Below, one piece after another: positions 11,838 through 23,198 of a DNA stretch of 64,000 nt. The notes beneath the pieces were generated by a model, which saw nothing but the letters and a program-made list of their open reading frames with translations, ran no database searches and was not told the origin of the DNA. Source of the DNA: Cryptomeria japonica (Eukaryota > Streptophyta > Pinopsida > Cupressales > Cupressaceae); NCBI RefSeq assembly GCF_030272615.1, contig NC_081408.1, positions 408,950,889 through 409,014,888 of the forward strand, written 5' to 3'. The position numbers were made by a program, and so were the translations under genes. Within the stretch, counting starts at the first letter, position 1. The number at the start of each line of letters is the position of its first letter.

Positions 11838-12970
11838 GTGCTAATTGTATACACCTAAAAATGGTTTGAAGATAATTAATTAAATAAGCAATTATCTAAT
11901 TAACCCCCCTTCCCAATTTAATTGAATTCATTAGCAATTTGATTAAATCCCTTTCATCTACTTATTAATAAATCTAAGGATTTATTTAATAGATTCATCT
12001 CAATAGTTCTCTTTGATTAATTAATCCAAATTGAGTAATCCCCCCCCATTAAATTCAATTCTTCTAATCCCCTAATTAATTAAAACAAATCAATTTATGA
12101 GTTGTTGAAATTAATTAGTTTTTTCCTATTATTTGAATTTTTAAATTCAAATTACCCACATGGCTCCTAACCATCCCTCTAACCTAACCCATTTCACCTG
12201 ACCCTGGGTTTAACTAATCCTATCCTATCTTGCACATTCTAACCTCCTTTTCCTAACCTCCTATGGTGTGGATATTTTCCCCTTGAGACACATGGCACTT
12301 TTGTCGCATGTCTCCTCCCTTGGACACTTGCCCTCTCATGAGAAAGGCTTCTTGACACTTGTCACCGCAGAGATGACAAGTGTCTCTTCCTCCAACCTCT
12401 TCTCCAACTTCCTCAATCTTGGCCCTTGATATCTTCAGATCAGATCTAGACCGTCGATTCCTGCCACCTCAGCTTTGGCCTTGGAATTCCTATAAATATT
12501 CCCCATTTTGGAGCAATAAGGATCCCTTGCACTCATATTTTCAGCATCATTCATATAGGCATTTTCATTTCAATCATTTAGTAATTAGCATTTTGGATTA
12601 ATCATAGCATTGCATTTCATATCATTTGCATAATCAATCATGATCAAGTAGCTACTCAACTCTTGAGTTGCCACTTTGGAGGTCATTGCTCCACTGAGAG
12701 CCAATCAATCCAACACCTTTAAGGTCCTCAAGAATAGAGGAAAATGGGACATTTCAAGGAAGGTTTATGGTTTGCATCTTAAATTTAGTTTTCAATTAAG
12801 CTTTCCATTATGTTTTATTGTCTCATTATATGTGTATGCCTTTCTTATATACCACATTTTTAGCATCACACTAATAATGTTTAATCTCTCTCTGCTTTGC
12901 CTCTTTTCCATTTGTAATCTGATGATGATTGTAAATTTTCAAATTTTGAACTTGAAGTCGAAGCCCGACA
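11838..12970 (+). repeat. LTR-like block with a TATA box
   Basis: The block begins TGCTAATTGTATACACC and continues AT-rich (repeated AATTAATTAA words) to a compact promoter-like part with TATAAATA at 12491-12498, then a T-rich stretch ending near GCCCGACA at about 12970. This profile (TG start, U3-like AT-rich part, TATA box, CA end) resembles a plant LTR. No partner LTR, target duplication or convincing primer site was found, so solo LTR, partial LTR or another promoter-bearing repeat all remain possible. Confidence 0.35.
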
Positions 12971-13106
12971 ATTGCTGGATGGATATCCCACGTGGCAGCA
13001 TATGGCCTAGTCATTATTCCCCAAATAACCCAAGGTGGCTAGATAATGATTTTACTTCCTTGCGGAGTGCCGATATCGAGAAAGGTGGTATTTTTTAATA
13101 ATCTGG

Positions 13107-14800
13107 ATGAATGCCATTGGTGTTGATGAAGGCAACAACTTGTCTTGCTTAATCAATACTAGGCAGATTGAAGGTTCACACGAGTGGAATAGATCTCGAG
13201 CTTGGTGGGTTTTTCTAAACACGACTTGCAATAATTATGACGATTATTGCACTACCTTATTACAGAGTTTGGTGGGTCTGTTTCTGGACTCTTCATTTTC
13301 TCTTGAGTGGCTCTACAATTCTAATTCCCTGCTTCTCACTACTACTATTAAGCTGGAGGAAGTGGATATGAGGGGTGACAGACTGAAACTTGAGTCGAAT
13401 AAGGCAGATGAATTCAAAGCCAAGTCGGCGTTATGGTTTGAGTGCACAGAAGGAGGGATAGATAAATTCATGGAGAATATGAAGGGCAATGATGAGAGAT
13501 TGTCTAAATAGTTTGTGGCTTCCTAGGTTGATAGAAGGGTCACTGTGGGTGGCATTTCGTTTGAAGTGAATGAGGAGGTTATAGCACAGGCAACAAGCCT
13601 TTCTATGGAGGGCCGAAAATGGAAAAAGAAGAGTCATATCTCAAACACCACTAGTCTGAATCAATTCTTTTGTGATGGTGAGAATCCTGTGAAGTAGACC
13701 GGTGGATTCAATCGTGAGGAGCTTCCACCACAGTGGGATGAGGTTTTCTATATCATCATGAGATATTTTACCCTCGAAGGCCGGTATGGGGTTTTCTACT
13801 ACTACCATCTCCCATTTCTCAATCATCTTAGAAATAGGGATCTTATTTATATTTCACTCTTTTTACTGCATTCTATGGCTTCTAATGTAAAAGATGTTGC
13901 TGAAGCGAAGAAAAAAAGTAAGGATTATACTGTTCTCCATCGAGGTCTCATTCTTCACTTGTATAATTTCTACCTAACTCTTTGCCCTCCCCACACGATA
14001 TCTGTTCAAAATATGCCTAAAAGTCAGTCCCTGCCCTTGGCCATTGCTAATCTTAAAAAATCCCTACTCTTATGCTTGAACCTGGCCCCTCCAATGCCTA
14101 CCCTCTGCAGGTCTTTACTCTCACTAAGAAAAGCGAAAAATGTGTCCACCACTCGGAGGACTCTAAATCCTTTGAGCCAAAGAAGGTGAAGATTCAACAA
14201 ATTGACTCTGATGTGGAGATCACTGATGAAGCTAACACCCCCCTTCGCTCTATGAGATTTGCATCCAAACCCCCTGAAAAAGATAAATCCCTGAAGGACC
14301 CCTCCTCATCCCATGACATGGGTGATTCTGAGAATGCGGGAGATGATACCAACCCCCTGGCAAAGCAACCACGTCCCATTCCACCTCGGCCCCCCTACCT
14401 GAAAGCTCTACCCATGTCTTTGAAATCCCTAACAACTCAGTGAACCCGACTATTGACCCCAATTCTCGAGCCAATTCTTCGTCCCCTACCCTTAGGATTG
14501 AGAAAATGGTTATTTGGAGGAAGCAGATGAAAAACTGCTAGAAATCGAAAAGAAAGTCGACACATTGAATGAGAAAATGCAAGAAATTGTCAGCAGAGAG
14601 GAGATCGCTGAAAAAAGGCTCCAGGAGGTCACTAGGTTTGCGCTGAAGGTCATGCACAACTATGTGACCACCCTTTGTCTATTGCAAGAGAACACCCATA
14701 AAGGAAAATAGAAGGAGGAAGAGGACTACAAAGACCACTTTAAATTTCTCACCAAATAATGGGCTAGGATGCTCTTGCCCAAGCTTAGTCATGGCAAAAA
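13107..14800 (+). pseudogene. unknown repeated protein family, copy 1
   Basis: Plus-strand segments encode blocks shared with copies at 40.9-42.4 kb (minus) and 56.9-59.0 kb (plus): a VTVGGISFEV block near 13550, a core with RYFTLEGRYGVFYYYHLPF and LHRGLILHLYNFYLTL (13758-13990), a Ser/Pro/acidic linker (14072-14443), then a coiled coil (14514-14640) ending in VMHNYVTTLCLL and YKDHFKFLTK. I do not recognise the family. The YYYHLP and HQGLI/HRGLI core suggests a folded helical domain, and the coiled coil suggests oligomerisation. The reading is interrupted in several places, so this copy looks dead. It follows the LTR-like block at 11.8-13.0 kb, so it could be an ORF of a retroelement or a retroposed host gene. 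Confidence 0.55.
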
Positions 14801-15121
14801 GAAATAAGGATGCTTGCTATATGGTGGTTTTTTAATTTTTTGGATGGTCTTTGTGGCCTTAGTTTTTTTAGTTATGATCATAGTTATAATCTATGCTATT
14901 TCATCTCTGACTCGGTTATCTTTAGCCCTGTGTGGCATTTCTTATTGTTTATTATGACTTTGTTAAACTTTGTTAATATGGTTAGTATGCTTAAGGTTTT
15001 TGATAGCGGAAAGTTTTAGGAGGTTGTGACTATGTTGTATTTTTGTTAACAGTTGTCCTTTTTCTGTTACTTTGTCTATATTTGGGTCAGCCCCCTATTT
15101 TTGGCTACTTTCAATATCAAA

Positions 15122-15235
15122 AACCTTGGTTATCAAAGCATATGGAGGAATATGTCAATATTATGGTGTCACATACTAATTACCCCAACAATTAGAATGT
15201 ACCCATTGGTTGAAATGGGAGGTAGGTCTCTCCAA
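15122..15235. repeat. dispersed repeat shared with 43059-43167
   Basis: About 110 bases starting CCTTGGTTATCAAAGCAT and ending GGAGGTAGGTCTCT recur in the same orientation at 43059-43167 with scattered differences. No coding potential or inverted ends are visible. The stretch 15236-15414 next to it shows nothing I can name. Confidence 0.75.
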
Positions 15236-15414
15236 TATTTATAGGTATATGAGTAGAAACAAAATATTAATGCCTTGATCAAAGTACTTTCATCACACAC
15301 AACCTTTATATTGTAGCTCCAAATAAATGCACTACATTATAAAGTTGTTATGTGTGATAGCTATAGATCTATCAAATAAAAATTCGTCAATTACTGAGAT
15401 TCAAACTTGATGGA

Positions 15415-15419
15415 GGATG
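15415..15419. repeat. target-site duplication GGATG, left copy
   Basis: GGATG directly precedes the TG end of the LTR at 15420 and is repeated exactly after the CA end of the other LTR at 23194-23198. It marks one integration event and fixes the element's ends. Confidence 0.9.
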
Positions 15420-16998
15420 TGATGGGGAGGGGTTCTCAAAGAGAGTCACACATTGCTCAATAAGTAGCTGAATGATGTTTTAGTTGGCTCCAATCACTCT
15501 TCACTTGTCCATTAACAAGTCAAACACTCAAACTCTCTTGGAGTGCTCCCTATCAATTTGTGCTCAATAGTTGCTTCAAGCATGGTTGAGATTCACAAGG
15601 GGTAAATCCAACCACTAAACTATCCAAACCTCCAACATGTAATTGTAGGGGTTTTAGGGGGTGTTTTATAGGTTTTTAGATTCCATTCAAGTGGTTCTTC
15701 AATTGGATTTTCATCATTTTCCCATCGCTCCCTCTTTCTCCTATTTTCTAGGCCTAGTAGTCCTAGAGCCCCAATTAGCCCTACCTTCCCGGTTTTTGGG
15801 AAAATACTCAAAAAATCACTCAAAGAACCTTCCAAAACCTTTGGTGATCTGAATACCCTTTTGGACAAACTTTTGGATCCACTAGGGTAGGCAGTCTGGT
15901 CTATCCATACTAGTATGGATCCCAAAAATGGCACTTTTGAGGGTTTAGGAGTTAGCAGTCTTCTTCAAAAGATTTTAATGGCCTCTACACCCTGTCACAC
16001 CTCCACCTCTTCACTGAGACTATGTCCTTCTCACATTTCCATGCCAAACACTTGGCACATTCACAATTGCTCATCCCTGCAAGCAAATACAAAATTTTTA
16101 GTCATTTTCCTAATCGGGCTATGATGGAGCTCGCCTAAGAAATGATAAAAAGTTGCTTCCCAACAACTTATAGGCCATTAAAAAGAAAATATAAAGTGTA
16201 AAAGGGTTCCATGACTTGAATCCCAAGGGTCATTGGGCAAAACTCAAGGGATTTCAAGTTGGAACCATGACTGGGCTCTTGAACCCTTGCTCAGACCAAG
16301 AGCAGTACAATAAGAGACAATTTGTAATCACACTTCAAAATTGCACTAAGGAAAGATACAAACACCTCCTAAGCAATAAAATACCATACACTAACCACCA
16401 TGAAATAACAATAGCAAGGTCAATCCATTTGGTATGGACTGTTGCTACAAAAATGACAAAATACAAGGCAAAATCTGGAAATTGCCTTCAAATTCTATTC
16501 AAACTTTCTCAAAGATGTTCCAACATGTGTACAATCATTCTTAGAGAATTTTATATGCCATTTTGGTCATAACCAACACTTCATCGGTTTCCTAACCACC
16601 GATTTGCTCAAAAATGCAAAGTTGTTCAAAAAGTTGCAAAAAGTTGTCAAGCAACAAATGACAACTTTTGCTCAAATGTGCATTTTTGCACTTTATGCAT
16701 TTATACTCATACTAAACCTCCTAGGATGACTTCCTAACATAAAAATGACATTCCTAAATTCCTAATGAGGTTTTACAAGACGTTTTACATCATAATACAA
16801 TTTTATGACATTTTAGGCTCACAAGGGCTCATTGGGCAAATTTAAGAAAACAAACAACCTTGGTGACAATCACCCTTCAAATGACTATCAAAGACACATG
16901 TGGACCTCTAAGTAGTCCATTATTCAAACACTAATCCAAAAGATGAACGTCACACCAAAATTTTGAAAATGCATCAAAAACTAGGTGCTCCTACACCA
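15420..16998 (-). repeat. 3' LTR of the chromovirus
   Basis: The copy is 1579 bp, runs from TGATGGGG to TACACCA on the plus strand, and aligns along its length with 21636-23193 apart from scattered substitutions and short indels. It carries Cys/Thr-rich chance reading frames that have no meaning. Confidence 0.92.
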
Positions 16999-17012
16999 TA
17001 CTCCCCCAATGA
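16999..17012 (-). other. polypurine tract of the chromovirus
   Basis: Read on the minus strand, the bases just before the 3' LTR are ATTGGGGGAGTA, a purine-rich run in the position expected for the plus-strand primer. Confidence 0.6.
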
Positions 17013-18420
17013 GAAAGAAGTGAAGTGACTCCTTTAGGCAACAAAGAAAGGGGAATTCCAAGCTTAGAAAAGTCTTCTTCAGGTACCCAAGTATCCTCAA
17101 ATGATGGAAGTTGCTTCCATTTGACCAAATGCTCCATATAAGCAGTGTGCCCTGTCTTCTTGAGAATCCTAGAATCCAATACTTTCTCAGCTTGTGGCAT
17201 GGTTGCAGGTGGCAAGGGCAGGTCTGAAAGTGCTTGAGAGACCTCTGAGACTCTACTACATTCCTCTAGAAGTGTGCCCTTATACTGCACCAAATCTGCT
17301 ACATTAAATATAGGAGATAAAGGCATGTCCCGGGTAGGTCAAGTTTGTAGGCATTGTTTCCATACTTGGCCAAAACCTTACAAGGTCCAATCCTCCTCAT
17401 CTAAAGCTTACTAGGGACACCTTTCTGAAGCCTTTCTTTGTTCAAATGAACCATGACCAAGCCCCCAACAACAAATTGTATATCCTTTCTCTTTTCATCT
17501 ACCTCATCTTTGATCCTTTGAGAGGTGTCTAGTAATGCTTTCCTAACCTTCTCATGAATCTCTTGCATGGATTGAGCCATGTCCATAGCATGTCCACTCT
17601 GTTGTCCCATCTTCCCAATATCTTTGAGCTCTAACACACCTTTGGGATGAAGGCCATAAACTATCTCAAAGGGGCTCTTACCGGTTGATCTATTCACACT
17701 ATCATTGTAAGCAAACTCAGCTTGATGGATGATCTAATCCCAAGCTTGTCCATACTTCTTTGTCAAACACCTAAGAAGGTTTCCAAGTGTTCTATTAACC
17801 ACCTATGTTTGGCCATCCATTTGGGGATGGTAGGCTGAATTGAAAGACAAGTTAGTACCCAATCTTTGCCATAAAGTCTTCAAAAAATGACCAATAAACT
17901 TTGCATCTCTATCTAATACTATACTGATAGGTAAGCCATGAATCCTAATGACTTCCTTGAAAAATAAATGAGCAATATGACTAGCATCATGAGTCACCTT
18001 ACATGGAATAAAATGGGCCATTTTGCTAAATCTATCTACCACAACATAGATGCTATCAAATCCTGATTTGGTCTTGGGCAAACCAACAACAAAATTCATA
18101 CTTACACACTCCCGTGGCCTATTAGGGATAGGTAAATGTTGATAAAGACCAACTTTAGAAGAAGTATCCTTGGCTCTTTGGCAAACCACACATTTCTCAA
18201 CATATTTTCTGATATCCCTTTGCATCTTAGGCCAATAGTAGAATCTTTGGACAAGCTCCAAAGTCTTATTCAATCCAAAATGTCCACTTAAGGCACCATT
18301 GTACTTCTCTTGCATCAAATTTTCTCTCATGGACCCTTTAGGTACACAAAGTTGTCCTCCTTTAAACAAAAGACCATCTTGTAAGGTAAAATCTGCATAT
18401 TCACCATGAAAATGATTTCT
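16999..18420 (-). pseudogene. integrase with chromodomain
   Basis: The zinc-binding region and rve core lie at 17803-18369 (YVEKCVVCQRAK; VDRFSKMAHFIPC; DRDAKFIGHF), a linker at 17401-17697, and a chromodomain at 16991-17326 (KKTGHTAYMEHLVKWKQLP, EDTWVPEEDF). Chromodomains on integrase are known to bias insertion toward marked chromatin. Parts of a broken fossil element. Confidence 0.88.
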
Positions 18421-18600
18421 AAATTCTTGACAAACCTAGTAGATGGCAGCAAAGTCTTCATCATCTTGGTATAACCCCTTGAAACTATCCACACCAATGC
18501 TCTTGAGCTGCACTTCTTGCACTGTTAGCAACCTTCTACTTAATGGATCAAAAACTCTATTACATTGACCTTTCTTATGTTTAATGGTAAAAGTATATGA

Positions 18601-19824
18601 CTACAAGTATTCTACCCATTTGATATGCCTATGATTCAACTTTTCTTGTGAATTGAGGAAACTAAGAGCTTGGTTGTTAGTATAAACCACAAATTCTTTA
18701 GGCAGCAAATAATGCCTCCATTTCCTAAGTGATTGAACAAGTGCATATAACTCCAAATCATAAGAAGAATACCTTTTATTGGCATCATTGAGCTTCTCAC
18801 TGAAAAATGCAACCGGTCTATTGTCTTGACTTAAGACCACTCCAACTGCTATGTTGCTTGCATCACATTCAATGATGAAGAGCTTGTCAAAGCTTGGAAG
18901 AAATAGTACCGGTTGAGTAGCCACCTTTGTCTTCAAGAGATCAAATCCTCTTTGTGCTTCTTGTGTCCATTGAAACTTAGTCTTCACACCTCCTTTGATT
19001 GTGTCAAGCATAGGTGCACATATCTCACTGAACCCTCTAATGAACTTCCTATAAAATTGTGTCAAGCCATGAAAAATCCTCACTTCACTTGTTGTCTTAG
19101 GTGTAGGCCAACCGATTATGGCTTCCACCTTAGAGGTATCCATCTTCAAATCACCACTTGAGATTACAAACCCAATATATATTAACTCATGTTTCATGAA
19201 CTCACATTTCTCCAAATTGATAGTTAGTTTCTCATCACATAATTTCTTCAATACAATCTCTATATGCTTAAGATGTTCATCTTTAAACTTGCTGAAAATC
19301 AAGATATCATCTAAATAAACAACAAATTTACCAATATAATCCTTGAGTACTTCATTCATGAGTCTCATGAATGTGCTAGGGGCATTTGTGAGTCCAAATG
19401 GCATAATAAGTCATTCATAAAGTCCTTTTGTGGTCTTGAATGTTGTCTTCCATTCATCTCCCTCCTTGATTCTGATTTGGTGATAACCACTCTTGTGGTC
19501 TATCTTTGTGAAGTATTCAGCACCTCCTAAACAATCCATCAAATCTTCAATTCTTGGAATGGGAAATCTATACCTATTTATATTCCGGTTGATGGCTCTA
19601 GAATCAGTGCAAAGTCTCCAAGTACCTCCCTTCTTTGGGGCCAAAACAGTGGGAATTGCACATGGGTCGATGCTCTTCCTTATTAGACCATTGTCCAAGA
19701 GTTCTTGTATTTTCTTAGCTACCTCTTTATTATGCTCCGGTGTCATTTTATAAGCTGCCTTATTAGGCAATGAGGCTTTGGGTATGAAGTCAACTTGGTG
19801 ACTTATGGCACATTGAGGAGGCAA
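18601..19824 (-). pseudogene. reverse transcriptase and RNase H of the chromovirus
   Basis: RT motifs are visible in order: [36 protein letters not shown] and [13 protein letters not shown] with the YLDD active-site box. Ty3-type RNase H follows ([38 protein letters not shown]). The tether leads into integrase at lower coordinates. Fossil. Confidence 0.9.
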
Positions 19825-20025
19825 GGTTACAGGTGTTCCATCACTGATAATGTCCTTAAACTAATTTAGAATCTCTTGCACTTCATTGAGAATGCATAAT
19901 TTCTTATCCTTGCTTTCTTCTTTTAGTTTTACTACAAGTGCAAACCCCACTCCTTCTCCTTCCTAGAGAGTGTTAATGAACTCCTTCTCACCAACCAGCA
20001 CCACATTGGGACCTTTTGATCTTCC

Positions 20026-20514
20026 CTATTCTTGGTCTCCTATGGACTGAATTTTATAGGTGATCCCATCTTTTTTAAAAGTATAGGCATTCTTTTCCCC
20101 ATGGTGTATTGCTTTTCTGTCAAATTGCCAAGGCCTACCTAGGAGTAGGTGGCAAGCATCCCTCGGCAAGATGTCACACAACATTTTGTCCTTGTAGCCT
20201 CTTATAGTGAACTCCACCCAAGTTTGTTCCTTCACTAGAACATGTTGCCCCTTGTTGAGCCAAGTAACCTTATAAGGATCACTATGTGGGATTGTTTGTA
20301 GGTTGAACTTACTTACTACTTCTTCTAACACTATGTTATCAGTGGAACCTAAATCCACCACCACTCTACATACTTTACCCATAATCTTGCATTTTATCCT
20401 AAACAAGGATCTTCTTTGGCTAGGTTCCTCCTTAACTGGTTCTTTGATCAAGACTCTTCTCATCATGAGATTCTCTCCAACCTCAGAGTCTAAACTCACT
20501 TCTAATGCCTTCAT
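20026..20514 (-). pseudogene. aspartic protease region of the chromovirus
   Basis: A retropepsin-like fold is suggested by FRIKCKIMGKVCRVVVDLG near the start and HLLLGRPWQFDRKAIHHG near the end, a layout common in plant chromovirus pol. It lies between the gag zinc knuckle and RT. Fossil. Confidence 0.7.
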
Positions 20515-20559
20515 GTTTGTTGCATCTTCTTGAATATAACTTACTCTCCTCTCACCTCC

Positions 20560-21633
20560 TTAGGATGAATAAAACTTCTCAGAACATCTATAGGTTGGGT
20601 GTCCAAGTTGATGGCAATTGTAGCACTTCATTGTGGTGAAATAGGACCCTCTTCCTGATCCACTAGACCTTCCTCTATAGTTGCTCTTGCTATTGGAATC
20701 CCTACTTTTCTCTACCAACTTGGATTCCCCTTGGGATCTTTGGTCTACACTTCTTCCACCATAGCTACCTTTATGACCTTTGCCATCTCTTCCCCTACCT
20801 TTGCCTTCGTTGCTTTGCTCTTGTTTCTTTTTAATCTTCTCTTCCACCTTGAGTTCCAATTGATAGCACTCATGAATAGTACTAGGACACAACAAACTCA
20901 ACTCTTCTTGTATATTCCATCTCAAGCCACTCAAGTACTTGGCTACCTTAATGATTTCATATTCCACCACCTTAGATCTCAAACACACCTTCTAAAATTC
21001 CTCAGTGTAGCTGCTCACATCTAGTTCTCTTTGTCTCAAGTTTTGTCTCCTCTTGTGTAATTGAATTTTATAGTATTTTGGGCTATATGCTTCTTTCACC
21101 TTGGCTAACATTCTTTTCCAAGTGGCTATTGGGTCCTTACCCTCCTTTTGCCTCTCCTCCTGGATGAACTTCCATCAAGTCAAAGTTGCTCCTCGCAATC
21201 TAGATTTGGCTACCTCATCACATTCAAAGTGATTCTCCAATCCTTCAATCCATTCCATGACTACTTCTGGTTCCATTTTTCCACAAAAAAGTGGTACTCC
21301 TTCTAGGGATTTTCCTCCTAAGGCTTTGATGGCTCTAAGGAAAGGTTCTTCAGGTAGAATAGGATCTGGTTCAGGTGTGCTATTCTCTTCTACTACTTCC
21401 TTACCCTTCCCTTCATTGATTTGGATTGTTACTTTCTCACTCTTGCCTTCAACTACGTCTAGTTTTCTCTCCAGCTGTTGCATTCTTACCCTGAGGAGTC
21501 TATTCTCTTCCTCTTGATCTTCTACCTTCTTGGCTAACTCTGCATTGGTCACCATCCTGAGGCTATTTTCTCCTACTGACCCAGTCTGACATGAACTGGC
21601 TTCTTCCCAAATCTTAGTTTTCTTTGATACCAC
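20560..21633 (-). pseudogene. gag with zinc knuckle of the chromovirus
   Basis: The reading starts just inside the 5' LTR with a Glu/Lys coiled-coil region (21175-21633), passes a retrotrans-gag part, and reaches a Gly/Arg/Ser-rich basic stretch and a CCHC zinc knuckle CYNCHQLGHPTYRC near 20590-20635. This is nucleic-acid-binding gag. Fossil, broken. Confidence 0.82.
21622..21632 (-). other. primer-binding site, initiator tRNA-Met type
   Basis: Read on the minus strand the bases just after the 5' LTR are TGGTATCAAAG, close to TGGTATCAGAG, the complement of the initiator tRNA-Met 3' end used by many plant LTR elements. Confidence 0.75.
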
Positions 21634-21635
21634 TT

Positions 21636-23193
21636 TGATGGGGAGGGGTTCTCAAAGAGAGTCACACCTTGCTCAATAGGTAGTTGAATGATGTTTTAGT
21701 GGGATCCTATCACTCTTCACTTGTCCATTAACAAGTCAAACACTCAAACTCTCTTGGAGTGCTCCCTATCAATTTGTGCTCAATAGTTTCTTCAAGCATG
21801 GTTGAGATTCACAAGGGTAAATCCAACCACTAAACTATCCAAAACTCCAAAATGTACTTGCAATGGTTTTAGGGGGTGTTTCCATTCCATTCAAGTGGTT
21901 CTTCAATTGTTTTTCCATCATTTTCCCATCACTCCCCCTTTCTCCTATTTTCTAGGCCTAGTAGCCCTAGAGCCCCAATTAGCCCTACCTTGCCGATTTT
22001 TGGGCAAATACTAAAACAATCACTCAAATAACTTTGCAACACCTTTGGTGATCCGAGTACCCTTTTGGATAAACTTTTGGATCCACTAGGGTAGGTAGTA
22101 TGGTATGTCCGTACTGGTACAGATCCCAAAATGGCACTTTTGAGGGTTTAGGAGTTAACAGTCTTCTTCAAAAGGTTTTAATGGCTTCTACACCCTGTCA
22201 CACCTCCAACTCTTCACTGAGACTCTATCCTGCATCACATTTCCATGCCAAACACTTGGCACATTCACAACTGCTCATCCATGCAAGCAAATACAAAATT
22301 TTCAATCATTTTCCTAACTGGGCTATGATGGAGCTCGCCTAGGAAATGATAGAAAGTTTCTTCCCAACAAATTCCAGGCCATTACAAAGTAAATATACAC
22401 TGTACAAGGGCCCCATGACTTGAATCCCAAGGGTCATTGGGCAAAACTCAAGGGATTTCAAGTTGGAACCATGACTGGGCTCTTGAACCCTTGCTTAGAC
22501 CGAGAGTAGTACAATAAGAGATAATTTGTAATCACACATCAAAATTGCACTAAGGAAAGATACAAACACCTCCTGAGAAATAAAATACCATAAACTAAAC
22601 CACCATGAAATAACAGTAGCAAGGTCAATCCATTTAGTACGGACTGCTGCTACAAAAATGGCAAAATATAAGGCAAAATCTGGAAATTGCCTTCAAATTC
22701 TATTCAGACTTGCTCAAAGATGTTCCAACCCATGTACAATCATTCTCAAAGCATTTTAAATTCCATTTTGGTCATAACCAACTCTTCATCAGTTTCCTAA
22801 CCACCGATTTGCTCAAAAATGCAAAGTTGTTCAAAAAGTTGTCAAACAACAATGACAACTTTTGCTCAAATGTGCATTTTTGCATTTTATGCATTTCTAC
22901 TCATACTAAACCTCATAGGATGACTTCCTAACATCAAAATGACGTGCCTAAATTCCTAATGAGGCTTTACAAGATTTTTTACATCATAATGCAATTTTAT
23001 GCCATTTCAGGCTTGCAAGGGCTCATTGGGCAAATTTGAGAAAACAAACAACCTTGGTGAAAATCACCCTTCAAATGACTATCAAACACACATGTGGACA
23101 TCTAAGTAGTCCATTATTCAAACACTAATCCAAAAGATGGACTATCACACCAAAATTTTGAAAATGCATCAAAAACTAGGTGCTCCTGCACCA
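21636..23193 (-). repeat. 5' LTR of the chromovirus
   Basis: The copy is 1558 bp and the partner of 15420-16998. On the plus strand it begins TGATGGGG and ends CTCCTGCACCA, followed by the target duplication GGATG at 23194-23198. Confidence 0.92.
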
Positions 23194-23198
23194 GGATG

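Larger units (their letters stand above)
15420..23193 (-). mobile_element. full-length chromovirus (Ty3/gypsy) fossil
   Basis: A 7.77-kb minus-strand element with two LTRs (5' LTR 21636-23193, 3' LTR 15420-16998), TG...CA ends, a GGATG target duplication, a primer-binding site resembling initiator tRNA-Met, a purine tract, and gag, protease, RT-RNase H and integrase with a C-terminal chromodomain. That domain set defines the chromovirus branch; the exact clade (Tekay, Galadriel or other) was not determined. It is structurally complete in outline, but the coding region is broken in several places. Hand comparison of roughly 700 LTR bases gives about 5-6% difference. With the slow substitution rates assumed for conifers this would mean an insertion one to a few tens of million years ago (inference). 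Confidence 0.93.
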
